Below, one piece after another: positions 32,101 through 41,400 of a stretch of 52,397 bases of DNA. How positions within the stretch are numbered: the stretch's first letter is position 1; each line of letters opens with the position of its first letter. Made by a program: the position numbers and the translations under genes. Source of the stretch: a virus; the IMG/VR virus record IMGVR_UViG_3300030406_002796, positions 1-52,397 of that record; one strand, 5' to 3'. The notes beneath the pieces are model-generated. The model saw only the letters and a program-made list of their open reading frames with translations, was not told the origin of the DNA and searched no databases.

Positions 32101-32814
32101 GAAAATATAGTAGGTTCTAGTGGGTATGGCACTCAAATGATAGGAACTTTTGATATGGTAAAAGGTGAATATAACTTAGGTATTAGTAACCAAACAATGG
32201 TAGCATTTAACGAAGGTTCTAAAGGTTGGGTTAGTTTTAGATCTTTTATACCAGATCAAGGAGTATCAGTTTCTGGAAAATACTTAACAACTAAAAGAGG
32301 TAAAATTTATAAACACCACGTGGACACTTTTGATCCAGATACTGGAGAAATAAATAATAGAAATTTATTTTATGGCGCTACTACTTTAGAGCCTGAAGCT
32401 GAATCTACAATTACCGTAATGTTTAATGATGTACCTGGCCAGGTTAAGTCTTTTAAAGCTATGAACTATGAAGGCACACAGGCTAGAGTAGATCAATTTA
32501 TATCTGAAACAATAGATGGTTTATCTTATACAGATGGCGAGTATTATAACTTAATTAATAAAAAAGGCTGGTGGGTAAGTGATGTCAATACAGATTTACA
32601 AGAAGGTAAAATAACTTGGTTTATTGATAAAGAAAACAAATGGTTTAATAATATTAGCGGTGTCGCTACTTCGCTTGAAAATTTAGATACTAGTGAGTTT
32701 ACAGTGCAAGGTATCGGTAGCCCTACATTAGTAACACTACCTCCTCCTACTGATGGGGATCCTACTAACACGTTTACTCTAACTATAAAGAATAAAACAA
32801 ATAATGATTTATAA
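26161..32814 (+). CDS. Giant tail/stabilisation protein
   Basis: This 2217-residue protein begins with KHGFTAGKMNKDLDERLVQQ and GEYRDAMNIQVRTTSGDGDG, a start I recognise from podovirus-type tail-hub or stabilisation proteins. It is beta-rich throughout. Near residues 1870-1990 it reads DYGTIQALKTRDTNVVVFCE ... YRLYCTDSQRGAVLRIS, propeller-like blades also in the N-terminal part. A Cys-rich patch (FCNNRFHRICGQCDSSV, around 1458) may bind metal or form disulfides. It would plug or cap the tail and bear fibres. Its size is several times that of T7 gp12, so extra domains have been inserted. Confidence 0.75.
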   Translation: MGEIKHGFTAGKMNKDLDERLVQQGEYRDAMNIQVRTTSGDGDGTGIGDSGVVQNLQGNIEVGSATGDVLSSAFADSEFTCIGSIANEKSDCAYFLFTTDVLPLITTAEELVRIDTIIEHNVSSGANTPVVVDRWALRTLTSNVWSSAPTGTITTFEAISTLPAKIRENMTITFYDNANPTDIITVKIKKIDGNTIHLYEQATATWSNFTHARFQHPRVLNFSKKTLINGINIIDDLLFFTDGKHEPKKINITKCKSGTDASGVLHTKLLIQDPTVDQLTNAGDAELVGLNADLLEEHVTVLRPAPKTPPTIETETRDDAELQFNLDDFFVANGDAEINAWGEDPSAGDMVLIGTNFDNDGNEITYGSVTPNLSQVPFQTGDIFTVTQEDVEEGYPEVNFKVKFLGYFAGYPTAEPQDVPTDLIKVQILTEPNYNISSSMQSWSFKLSSKQDSKFELKFPRFGYRYKYDDGEYSAFSPWSELAFDPGLFDYDTVKGYNLGMVNTIKKIIVKDFIPYYTERPLNVVEVDLLYKTTESPNIYTVKTIKKIKDGEWELFTPDGNLDSNDSTQNSLATGALEITTEAIYKTLPSTQLLRTFDNVPRRALAQEITGSRILYGNYTQGFDIKYPVGLEQNVTSETVEGQPKKSLKSIRDYKVGMVFGDIYGRETPVIASNKISEVANNLGGTDYLAQTDDLTVPKELCAKSNRLSVKQIWDKPGLPAGDPTEMTWMEYVKYYVKETSNEYYNLVLDRWYKAKEENNIWLSFPSADRNKVDLETYLYLKKTHGNDEAVLEKARYKIIDIKNEAPDFIKTDTRNFGLINITGDPTADDYESPIGAADPQINEPSLLTSPSNTRIAVPGNSWNGFLNLYGENKRGQLFVRVVGRTENPASGAVFKQLNSGDFKKVTHHYVDGAGDGVVIYNESFLQSADMVERFAQANFDIDGNCASQCLQYFFEFKEEVVENKPEFDGRFFVLIEKDETTQDQIEITSDNEVQFTEIDLITLNYVDSQQYNPAQQGPYSRLATPTAGEPSVYNATTGLFREEDVGGEVLTDFTQPHEWWGFGRFSNNPQPYPGYWSASTTNAVTSNYPSGTLGDAGNWQYDSKQVHFFALGCRAASEGMNVDLDGDDYSETTYHFGYQNITAGDDGQATVKYPGTANYGGITLDYWATYKRFHRSSGNYSETDDKGYANPHLVFLDGARANQYQLMEFGTNETETNEQGVQSINDSNIILSNDSIAEGGIYPTDGSYPYAPSIYNYKPTALDQGHADEGTLGRMALSKIGDWGVGAGGSGAPAIYNYFAGASAAGTYFSFKDDKSDMSDPDFPDGKPYVYKVITVHPDDDEISLPVQKSKPLANRNFGYQFNHGQYDDSDSGCDNNGGVNFVRSRQWAPTTSVPNDDGAYFLNFGGENANCVDEEGNEVNCFEGLYSNFALSEIFDFETLDSTTHIRTGMYRNTGGFCNNRFHRICGQCDSSVSTGPYESGTVCRRESIRFEFRRINPVTGGVTNEGIVPDEFDPRGWAKHDGTHGGIRISILQPGVVAGGKEVKIEEDRAVWETEPKEDVGLDLYYEATHAIPMKLKKGNVLSYAPLKSKVLVERVDPATGVTVIDNLNVANYNGQQYVDVSVGGAEYLQDDVIIKVVSRSVTLIDLNGNADFGLHQYNIGIGDILIFQHSSGMQTRTVVEDYYVAPTGGENCTYVPQTTYTTTFTYDADADTISLANATNIVTGMNISGEGLPDGLFVSGNPNGTEIQVVGWPTSAFSWFGGNSSTLSNIEFKSPTGYYKVNKDVYKYKVDLGWHNCYSFGNGVESDRIRDDFNAPTIDNGVKVSTTIDEYGEENRTSGLIFSGLYNTTSGVNDLNEFNMGEKIIKDLNPDYGTIQALKTRDTNVVVFCEDKILKVIANKEAVFLADGNPQLTATDRVLGQVSTFLGDYGISRNPESLAKDNYRLYCTDSQRGAVLRISMDGITPISNVGMRTWFRENIVGSSGYGTQMIGTFDMVKGEYNLGISNQTMVAFNEGSKGWVSFRSFIPDQGVSVSGKYLTTKRGKIYKHHVDTFDPDTGEINNRNLFYGATTLEPEAESTITVMFNDVPGQVKSFKAMNYEGTQARVDQFISETIDGLSYTDGEYYNLINKKGWWVSDVNTDLQEGKITWFIDKENKWFNNISGVATSLENLDTSEFTVQGIGSPTLVTLPPPTDGDPTNTFTLTIKNKTNNDL

Positions 32815-32816
32815 TT

Positions 32817-34307
32817 ATGGCTCAATTATATAACTGTCAACCCGTAGAGCCTTTTGTGGCTGAGGAATTTTATGGTGATAACTTTGCTGATAGCACTTTG
32901 CAAAATCAAGCGCCTCCAACAGGGGCTCTTATATCTTCTACGCCTATAAATACTTGGTACTTTTTAAAAATAAAAGCTTCACCAGGTTATCGTATAGACG
33001 CTGGTATGATAAATATATACGGAGATAATGATGTTTTAATAAACCCTAACACTGAAGCACAAGCTGCAGATACTGGTCAAGGGTACCCTAATGGTATATA
33101 TGTGTATAATTTGTTTGGAGAAAATGCTAGCTTGCCTTATGTTTATACTATTAGGATGTTTGATTCGTTAGCTGGTGATTATGGTCAATGCGATAATGAA
33201 GTTATTGTAGAAGTGCAACTAGATCCGGCTTTTGAAATGCCACAAGTCGATACTACTATAGCTATAGATTTTGGTGGGCAAGCAATAGAGTGTGATCCTA
33301 GCACTGTTACTAATCCAGACAATACTGTGGTTAACCCGCCTAGCGAAACTAATAACGTAGCAAGTTCTGAAATATATTCTTCAGAATTATTTATTTCAAA
33401 TTACGACCCTGGCGATAGCTTGGATTATTATATAGCTTTATATTATCAAAGCGAAACCTACGCTTCATCTAATTTTAATTTAGAAAACGAAAGTTACTCT
33501 GGTATTAACCCTTACGCTAGTATACCTTTTGCTAGTTACTTACCAACCTATGATTACAATGGTAATTACGCTTTAGCATTTCCTGAGGTTTATACAGACT
33601 GTATAGACTCTTATCAACCTACTTGTTACATTAGATATGAAAATGCTTTTGAGGCAAATGAATTTTATGAAGCTCCCACTGATCTAGCTCCTAATGTTAT
33701 AACAACTGTTTGCGGACAAGTATCGGCATTAAATAACAGTATTAGTCAATATCAACCAAATGACCCAAACCATCCTAATATTAATAACCCAATGTTAGTT
33801 CAGCAAGGTGGTGTAACTAGAAATAAATTCATTGCTAAATGCAGTGCTAATTCTAATAACGAAAGATATTTACCTATAGGTGAATATCCAACCATAACAC
33901 CTGGCGATGAAGTTCTTCAAAGCTCAGTTTGCTATTACGTTAATGTTAGCGAAAATTCTGGAAAAGATTTAATTGCTAATTCAGCATTTATAGATGTTTG
34001 GAAAATAGTAACTATAGACGATAGAACTGAAACGCCTGCATATTCTGGAACACCACCAAGTAATACATGCGATCTTAATACTGAGAACTTTAATTATTTT
34101 GTTTCTGATAATGGAACTAATGAAAGTGATTTAGATATTAACAATATAACATTAACTCAAATAAATGCTCAAACTGTTAAAATAGAAATACCTTATAAAA
34201 ATGGTTTATCTATTGATAGGTATGGGCCTGAAGGAAATATAGACTACAAAAGAATAAATAAAATATTTGTAAATATATATCCAACGGATAGTGATCAACC
34301 ACTGTAA
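32817..34307 (+). CDS. Tail protein (496 aa)
   Basis: This acidic, Asn/Tyr/Ser-rich beta protein begins MAQLYNCQPVEPFVAEEFYG and contains about ten cysteines spread along its length. It stands directly behind the giant tail protein, 2 bases away, and is likely a tail or fibre component. I recognise no domain, and its low charge and high Asn content suit an extracellular adhesion role. Confidence 0.6.
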   Translation: MAQLYNCQPVEPFVAEEFYGDNFADSTLQNQAPPTGALISSTPINTWYFLKIKASPGYRIDAGMINIYGDNDVLINPNTEAQAADTGQGYPNGIYVYNLFGENASLPYVYTIRMFDSLAGDYGQCDNEVIVEVQLDPAFEMPQVDTTIAIDFGGQAIECDPSTVTNPDNTVVNPPSETNNVASSEIYSSELFISNYDPGDSLDYYIALYYQSETYASSNFNLENESYSGINPYASIPFASYLPTYDYNGNYALAFPEVYTDCIDSYQPTCYIRYENAFEANEFYEAPTDLAPNVITTVCGQVSALNNSISQYQPNDPNHPNINNPMLVQQGGVTRNKFIAKCSANSNNERYLPIGEYPTITPGDEVLQSSVCYYVNVSENSGKDLIANSAFIDVWKIVTIDDRTETPAYSGTPPSNTCDLNTENFNYFVSDNGTNESDLDINNITLTQINAQTVKIEIPYKNGLSIDRYGPEGNIDYKRINKIFVNIYPTDSDQPL

Positions 34308-34323
34308 ATAACAAAATATAATT

Positions 34324-35733
34324 ATGGCATTAAATAATACAACTAATTTAATATTAAAAGTTGCTGCTAAAACTAAAGTAGGCTTAACTGCGTATAGTAT
34401 TAGTGGTGTAGCTGTTTCTCAAAATATTAAAGTTAAAGCCAAACAATTATCATATGGTAATTCTACTATATCAAATGGTTTTATAACAGTAAATAATACA
34501 ACGACAGTAGGCACAGGCGTGGTGACTGACAGTGGAACTATAAATCAAGTAGAGACTATTCCAGTTTCCGCTATAATGCCATTAAATGAATCCGTTAAAA
34601 TAGCATCGATAACTTTATCGCCAGCCGCTGGATATGAAATATCTAAAAAACCTAACGTGTCTTTTAGAAAAATTATACCTGGATTAAAAGTTTTTATAAA
34701 ACAAACTACAACGGCTAACGTGTATGACTTGATATGTAATATAGAAAGAGATATAACTGAAGTTGACGAAGCTATTATTGATTTAAATTACTCTTCAATA
34801 AAGCAACCTACAATTCTAACTAACACTATAAGTAAATTATATGTTGGCTCTTTAAATATACCTACAGCTGGAGTAACTAGAGAAATAAAAATATATGGCG
34901 CGCCTAAAACTCCATTTGAGTTAAGCGTGTTAGATGCTAGTGATAACTCTTTAATACGCAACTCTGAAGATACGGTAGTTCTACCTTCTGGTACTAAAAA
35001 CGCAATATCAAGTAAGCTTAACTCAAGAGGTTATTATTCTTACTTTCAAAAATTTCCTAGACTACCAATTATTTTAACAACAAAAGTTAACGTAGGTGGT
35101 GGGGTTAGTAACGCAAGGCAAATTACTTTTGATAGCTTAACAGGCGTTCAAGTTGGTGATGAGATAATAACGTCAGATACTAGAGGCGCTAGATTAAATG
35201 AAGGTGAAACAATAAAAGTTTCATCAATTGATAGTACATATGTTTGCACATTATCAAAACCTGTTACGCTTGCAGACAATAAAGTAGTTCAGTTTAGAAG
35301 ATCAACTAGTTATAAAATTAATTTAGAAACAACTGGCACTAAAGGTAGTTCATTGAGTTCTATTTATCCAACCTATACAATGACTCAAAACATAGGTACT
35401 ATATTAACTATAAATGCTACCACTGCTAATGGCGCTGTCCAAATAAACGGTGGCTCTGGTGGAGCAACTTATACTACTAGTTTTGGTAAAACAAAAACCG
35501 CGTCAAGAAGAGTGCAGCTTGTATATACGTACACAGGTAAAACTTTTAATGTTAGAGCCGGTAGGCCTACGCTAGATCAAATAGCTATTACTAGTGGCGA
35601 TGCTGCGATTAGTGGTAATATTAGTTTTTCTGGTAGCGGAACAAGTACATTCAAATTGTTTTTAGATTTATTAATAGACTATGGAACTGAAGACACAGTA
35701 GCTAATTTAAACATTGACAACATAACAACATAA
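34324..35733 (+). CDS. Tail protein (469 aa), beta-rich
   Basis: This 469-residue protein is Thr/Ser/Ile-rich and begins MALNNTTNLILKVAAKTKVG. Alternating strand-like segments run throughout. No catalytic or membrane feature is present. By position it belongs to the tail or fibre block, but I cannot say which part it forms. Confidence 0.6.
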   Translation: MALNNTTNLILKVAAKTKVGLTAYSISGVAVSQNIKVKAKQLSYGNSTISNGFITVNNTTTVGTGVVTDSGTINQVETIPVSAIMPLNESVKIASITLSPAAGYEISKKPNVSFRKIIPGLKVFIKQTTTANVYDLICNIERDITEVDEAIIDLNYSSIKQPTILTNTISKLYVGSLNIPTAGVTREIKIYGAPKTPFELSVLDASDNSLIRNSEDTVVLPSGTKNAISSKLNSRGYYSYFQKFPRLPIILTTKVNVGGGVSNARQITFDSLTGVQVGDEIITSDTRGARLNEGETIKVSSIDSTYVCTLSKPVTLADNKVVQFRRSTSYKINLETTGTKGSSLSSIYPTYTMTQNIGTILTINATTANGAVQINGGSGGATYTTSFGKTKTASRRVQLVYTYTGKTFNVRAGRPTLDQIAITSGDAAISGNISFSGSGTSTFKLFLDLLIDYGTEDTVANLNIDNITT

Positions 35734-35735
35734 TT

Positions 35736-36095
35736 ATGCCAGCATTAGATTTAACATTTAACTCTCCAATAAATATTTCGTGTAAAGTAGGTGACACCGC
35801 TTATTACGTAAACACTACTACAATGGGTGGACATAGCGTGGCTGGTGAAACTTATTTAATAGGAACTATAAATTCAATAACAACATCTGGTTCTAGTATT
35901 ATTTTAAATGTAGAAATGGAAAGTGATTACGCGGAGTTTGTGACTGAAAGTAGTTTTATATTTTTTAGTAAAAATAATTTAGTAGAAACAGGTTCTATAT
36001 TAGGGTATTTTGCTAAAGCTAAATTTAGAAACAACTCTACAAATAAAGCAGAGCTTCATGCTACCGCATTTGAGATCGAGCAAAGCAGCGATTAA
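35736..36095 (+). CDS. Small beta-rich virion protein (119 aa)
   Basis: It starts MPALDLTFNSPINISCKVGD and alternates hydrophobic strands, including TTTMGGHSVAGETYLIGTIN. It follows the tail proteins 2 bases away and comes before a 49-base gap with a late promoter-like motif. It is probably a minor tail protein; no family is recognised. Confidence 0.6.
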   Translation: MPALDLTFNSPINISCKVGDTAYYVNTTTMGGHSVAGETYLIGTINSITTSGSSIILNVEMESDYAEFVTESSFIFFSKNNLVETGSILGYFAKAKFRNNSTNKAELHATAFEIEQSSD

Positions 36096-36114
36096 TGTAA
36101 ATAAATAGCAATAA

Positions 36115-36134
36115 ATGTAATTATAATATAGTAA
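36115..36134 (+). promoter_or_regulatory. Late promoter-like motif
   Basis: ATGTAATTATAATATAGTA differs from the 24314 copy at a single base. It lies 11 bases before the start of the internal virion gene at 36145, in a gap that carries no gene. Confidence 0.6.
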
Positions 36135-36144
36135 ATTATTTAAT

Positions 36145-37077
36145 ATGAGCGAAACAAATTATATGTATAACATACCTAACATACCTGCTGATCAAACTGG
36201 AGGGCAAGCTGGAGGTAATGTAAACTATCAATATCAAATACCTTTTCTTCCTGGTGGTGGTGGTGATGCTAGCTATGGCCCAACAAATCAAACAGCTGGT
36301 AATGTACTTGGTAATGTAGCTACTAATGTAGTTAGCAATGTAGCGACAGATGCTTTAAGCAATGTAGCTACTAACGTTATGGGCGATGTTGTAAAAAAGG
36401 GTTTAGGCTCTGGTATTGCTGGTGCTCTAGGTAGTGTAGCAACCCCACTTGGCATTGGGTTATCTTTAGCTAGTAGTGTGATAGGATTTAGAAAAGCTAG
36501 AAAAGCAGAAAGGGCAGCTAAACGAAGAGCTAAAAAAGCTGAAGCTGAAAGAAAAAGACAAGAAGAAGCTTATAGAAATTTAGATACAAGTAATCCGTAT
36601 TTAAATATGGAAAATACAATGGAAGATTTAACTATAAATCAAAAGCAATCTCAGTTTGAAAAAGAGCAGTTTCAACAAGGTCAAGCTAATATACTAGATA
36701 GTTTACGAGGATCGGCTGGCGGTGGTGGTGTAGCAGCATTAGCACAAACGCTAGCTAGAGAAAATCAGTTAGCTTCTCAAAGAGCTGCCGCTGATATAGG
36801 TAGACAAGAAGCTGCTAATCAGCAAGCTGAAAGAGCAATGGCTGGTAACATACAAAGCGCAGAACGAGAAGGTGAAGTTTATTCAAGAAATTTAGAAAGA
36901 TCAAAAACAGAAACTTTATTTGGTATGGCGCAGCAAAGAGCTGCTGCTAGTAAAAAAGCTGTAGCAGATGCTAAGGCGGCTAAGATGCAGGCTATAACCG
37001 GTGGTTTAATGGGAGCTGCTAATATGTTTGCTGGATTTGGCGCACAGCCTGGAACTAGTGATGAAGATACAGAGTAA
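36145..37077 (+). CDS. Internal virion protein, ejection-type
   Basis: This 310-residue protein has a Gly/Gln/Asn-rich N-terminus, a hydrophobic Gly/Ala segment (GSGIAGALGSVATPLGIGLS), a highly basic helix (KARKAERAAKRRAKKAEAER), then NPYLNMENTMEDLTINQKQS and a long Ala/Gln-rich helix. Proteins with NPYxNMENxMEDLTxNxxQ recur in marine podovirus-like phages next to other internal virion genes. It probably spans or crosses the membrane during DNA ejection, as T7 gp14 does, but that role is inferred. Confidence 0.75.
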   Translation: MSETNYMYNIPNIPADQTGGQAGGNVNYQYQIPFLPGGGGDASYGPTNQTAGNVLGNVATNVVSNVATDALSNVATNVMGDVVKKGLGSGIAGALGSVATPLGIGLSLASSVIGFRKARKAERAAKRRAKKAEAERKRQEEAYRNLDTSNPYLNMENTMEDLTINQKQSQFEKEQFQQGQANILDSLRGSAGGGGVAALAQTLARENQLASQRAAADIGRQEAANQQAERAMAGNIQSAEREGEVYSRNLERSKTETLFGMAQQRAAASKKAVADAKAAKMQAITGGLMGAANMFAGFGAQPGTSDEDTE

Positions 37078-37095
37078 TAATAATAAATAATCAAT

Positions 37096-38439
37096 ATGAA
37101 TAGAGCATTAGTAGAAGGCGCTGCACAAGTAGCGGAGGCAAAAGAGCAAGCAAGGTCAGGGGACCTAATGGCTTCACAGGCGGCTACTAGCGTAGGTGCT
37201 TACTTAGCTGAAGGTATAGGTGCGGTTGTACAAAAAAGAAATAACGAGTTCAACGATATAATGAAAAAACAGTTAGGTAAAGAAGGCTTGACTAACGAAG
37301 AGTACCAAAGACTGTATAAAAAATTTAAACGAAGAAGAGGTGCTTTTGTTTATTTAGACAAAAAAGAGCAGATGGATTTTGAAAGAGACTTAATGGAGGA
37401 AGCAGAAGACTTTAAAAAAAATGAAGCTGATAGGGAAGAGATAGCAGAGATATTAACAGATGAAAGTAATGAAATAAATATAGAAGAAATAGATGATGGC
37501 GCTTTACAAGATATAGTAACAGGGGAAATAGAGCCTACTAAAGATGATAAAGGTAGAGTTGGTTACGCTTTAAATAGCGACGCTTTGAAAGAATTTGTTG
37601 TGCAAGACGAAAAAGGTAACAACGTATTAAAGAGTTACAAAGGAGCTTGGGAAGACAAAAGATTTACTATTTCTGAAGATGGTAAATATAAGACAGATAA
37701 GTTTGGTAATAAGTACACAAATGATAAAGCTGGTTTTCAAAAGTTTCAAAGAGATGCTAAACTGTACTGGATAAGAAAAGCTAGAGAAACAGGAGATAAA
37801 ATGTTAATGTATAATTCTACTACAGGCAAAAGAGAATATTTAACTCCAGATGAAGCAGAGGCTTTATTGAAAGATGAAAAGCAATTTGTCACAGTAGATG
37901 AGATAAAAGAACACGTAAACAGTAGAGCTAAGGATGTAAACTTAGCTAATCAGTTAGAAACAAATATGGTTAATGGATCACAGCAGGCCTCTAACTTAAA
38001 ACAAGGTGATAGCTTAGTTTTTCCTATAGAGCAAGCTAGAAGTAGGGTTGACAAGATGTTACAGGGAAAAGATTTGTATAAAGCTGCTACAAAAAATATG
38101 ATAGGTGATACTTCTTTTAAAGATGATTTAATGGAAAAGTTAACCACAATGGATTACACTTCTTTAGGTATAGATGAGAAAACTGTAAAAAGTTTAGACC
38201 CAACTAATGATGGTAAGATATCTAAAGACGATGCTAGAGTTATAACAAACAAAGTACTAGAAAACCAAAAGCTGTTAAAAGGAATGTTAACAGAATATTT
38301 TACTGCATATGCAGAAAGAGAATTTAACGCCAACATACCGCAGGAATTAAAAACACAAAAAGAAATGGCATTTGACGGTGACATTGCTGGAGCATTTGCT
38401 GGAGGGCAAATTAAAGATGGTGAGTGGATTCCTAATTAA
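37096..38439 (+). CDS. Internal virion protein with EF-hand-like loop
   Basis: This 447-residue protein is helical and highly charged. It starts MNRALVEGAAQVAEAKEQAR. Near residues 368-379 it has the loop DPTNDGKISKDD, with Asp/Thr/Asp/Gly/Ile/Asp at the positions 1, 3, 5, 6, 8 and 12 of an EF-hand, so calcium binding is plausible. It lies between the ejection-type gene and the giant polyvalent gene, the usual place for internal virion proteins. No enzyme motif is visible. Confidence 0.65.
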   Translation: MNRALVEGAAQVAEAKEQARSGDLMASQAATSVGAYLAEGIGAVVQKRNNEFNDIMKKQLGKEGLTNEEYQRLYKKFKRRRGAFVYLDKKEQMDFERDLMEEAEDFKKNEADREEIAEILTDESNEINIEEIDDGALQDIVTGEIEPTKDDKGRVGYALNSDALKEFVVQDEKGNNVLKSYKGAWEDKRFTISEDGKYKTDKFGNKYTNDKAGFQKFQRDAKLYWIRKARETGDKMLMYNSTTGKREYLTPDEAEALLKDEKQFVTVDEIKEHVNSRAKDVNLANQLETNMVNGSQQASNLKQGDSLVFPIEQARSRVDKMLQGKDLYKAATKNMIGDTSFKDDLMEKLTTMDYTSLGIDEKTVKSLDPTNDGKISKDDARVITNKVLENQKLLKGMLTEYFTAYAEREFNANIPQELKTQKEMAFDGDIAGAFAGGQIKDGEWIPN

Positions 38440-38473
38440 TAAAATTAATAACACGGGTAACTAACGAAACAGT

Positions 38474-41400
38474 ATGAAAGAATATATATTAAATGGAAAG
38501 ACTGTAAAAGTCTCTTCAGAAAACGAACAAGCATTTATTAAAGCAAATCCTAATGCTAAAATAAAGGAAACAAGCTGGTGGCGAGGAGAAGAAGGTTGGA
38601 TTCCAGATGAACTAGAGTTCTGGAAAAGAAAAGAGGAGTCGCCGGGAAAGTCAATAGGGGCAAGTCAGCCCCAAGAAAATCAAACAGAAAATACGGATTC
38701 ATCTTCGGCAACTGGTTTGTTGGGGTTTGTAAAATATAAACTTGGTGAAAAGTTTGTTAAGGTAGCTCCTGCTAATACTAAAGCATTTGAAAAGGAAAAT
38801 CCAGAAGCTACGCAAGCAACCTTTCAAAAAGGAACTATATTAGATAAAATAACAGATGATAAAGATACTATACCACAAGATAAAGGTTATCTTTCAGAAT
38901 TAGTATTATCATTAAAGCAAGGTAAAAGAGGTTTAACTACTGATGGCGCCTTTGATTTAATGCGTCATGGTAAAAATATAACTGACGAAAAGTTACAAGA
39001 GTGGGTTAGAGATGTAGAAAAATATGGTGGCGTGCCACAAACTCAAGCTCAAATAGAATATAATAGAAAACTAGAAGAGAATGGTGGTGGAATATGGGGT
39101 CACATAAAAGTAATGAGTGATCCTAGAAATACGATGTTAAGTTTAGAGTGGGTACCTCAACAAATACTAGGTTCTCTATCTACTATGGCTACGTCTCTTT
39201 ATGGATCTGATGAAGTAAGAGTTTCTGCGGCTGGTGGTGCAGGAGCGGGTGCTGTGGCTACAAGAAGTCCTTATGGCGGTGTAGCTGGTGCTTATAGTGC
39301 TGGTATAGGTGCTATGGAAGCAGGTCTAGAATTTACTGAGTTATTAAAAGAAGAGTTAGCTGAAAAGGGTGTAGATCCAAATGATTATGATAATGGTTTT
39401 ACAGCTGACAATATTAGATCTTTGATATTAGAAGATCCAGCTTCTTTAGAAAAAATTAGAAAAAAAGCTCTAGCAAGAGGTATGTCTATGGCGGTAGTAG
39501 AAGCTATGACGTTTGGCGTAGCGAGAGGTACTGGTAAATTAGTGTTAGATAAAACAATGTCTAAAAGTAAAACAGCGCTTGCTGTTACTGGAACAGAGAT
39601 GGTTGGTGGTGCTGCTAGTGAAGCCGCTGGACAATTTGCGTCTGGAGGTACAGCAGAGCCTGGCGGGTTTAGTGTTCAAAAAGGTATTGAAAACTTAGAT
39701 AGTGGAGATATTTTTATTGAAGGTATATTAGAAGGGCCAACAGCTGTTTTAAATACTGACATATTATTTTCTGGATCAAGAGGTGAAAAGTATACTATTA
39801 ATGGAAGTGAGGTAACTAAAAAAAGAGTTGTTAGCATACTTCAAGATAATGATCTTACAACTCAAGAAAAAGCAAAAATTCTTTCTAATATAGAAATAAC
39901 TAACGATAAAACTCTACAGTCTTATTTAGATAAAGCTTTAAGTGATATAAATATAGAAATGAATATAGACGCTAGAGTTGTTGATAGAGCTGATAGAAAA
40001 CGTTTGGTTGAGCTAGAAAATCAAAGAAGAAAAGCAGAAGCTGATACTAAAAAAACTGGAGTGTTTTCTGTTTCAGATGCAGATAAAAAACTAAATGATA
40101 TAAATTTAGCTATAGAAGAAATACTAGCTCCATATCAAAATCAAATAGATAAAAATCTTTCAGATGTACAAATACAAAGAGATCAAGCAGCTGAGTTTAA
40201 TCAGAACATGTCCGAAAGAATTTTTAAAAGTAATTTAGAGTTTGCTAAAAAACATAGTGCCTTGTATGGTTTAAATGTAAATGATACTTTAACTAGAGAG
40301 GAAATACGTAAAGCCTATGGAGATGAGGCTGCTGATGCAGATGGATTTATTGATGGTGATCAAATAATTATAAATAGCGAGGTAGCTCAGTTTACAGATG
40401 CTGTTAATGTTGGTAACCACGAGTTGTTGCATGGTATACTTAGAAAAGAAATGAAGAACAACCCAAACCAATTTGCCAATATAAGGCAAGAGTTGTCTCA
40501 ACAAATAGGTAATCAATGGCAGTATGTAGAAAACAGAGTTAAAGAAGCTGGATATACAGAGCAGTATATGATAGAAAATCCTGATGAGTGGATTACGTTA
40601 ACTTCAGATGCTATAGCTAACGGTCAGATAACCTATAGTGAAAGTGTGTTCCAACCATTAATGGATTTTATTTTACCTATACTTAGGGCTGCTGGATTTA
40701 AGAAAATAAAGTTTGATAGTGGTAAAGATGTATTTGAGTTCTTAAAAGAATACAATAGAAGTATACACAAGGGCTCGCTGAGTAGTGGTATAGTTAGTGC
40801 TACACAAGGAGTAACGCAAGTTGAAGGAGGACCTAAGTTTGCTAAGTCTAATTTAGCTGGTATGTTAGATCGATTTGATGGTAACACTAGACGTATGATA
40901 AATCAAACTGTTGCTAGACAAGCTAATGGCGAACCAGTTGCGTTTAGAGAAGATAAATTTGGTAATTATATATCTAGTGTAGATTCAGAATTTGGACAAG
41001 AAGTAATGCCTATAGTTGAAAGTATAACAAAAAGATTATTTGATCCTATACCTACTAACATAGCAGATCAAGCCTCTGTATCAAGAGGTAGTTATCAATC
41101 AGATTTAGTAAATGAAGCTGCTACGTTAGTTAACAACGAGTATAATGGTAGACAACCACTTGATCAATTTGTTAGTAACAGATTAAATTTAAGAGCTCAA
41201 AGTTTAGCTCGTAGATTAGGTATAAAATCTGTAGAAGAAAGTTCTAAAGAAACAAGAATAAATCAAGGAGACTCTCAGCTACAAGTACAAGATAGAGACC
41301 AAACAGATACAGCGTTTGAAGAAAAAGATCTTTCACCACAACAGCAACGTAAAGATTTAAAAGAAGATACTAGACAAATAAACTCAGGTGAGTTTGTTAA

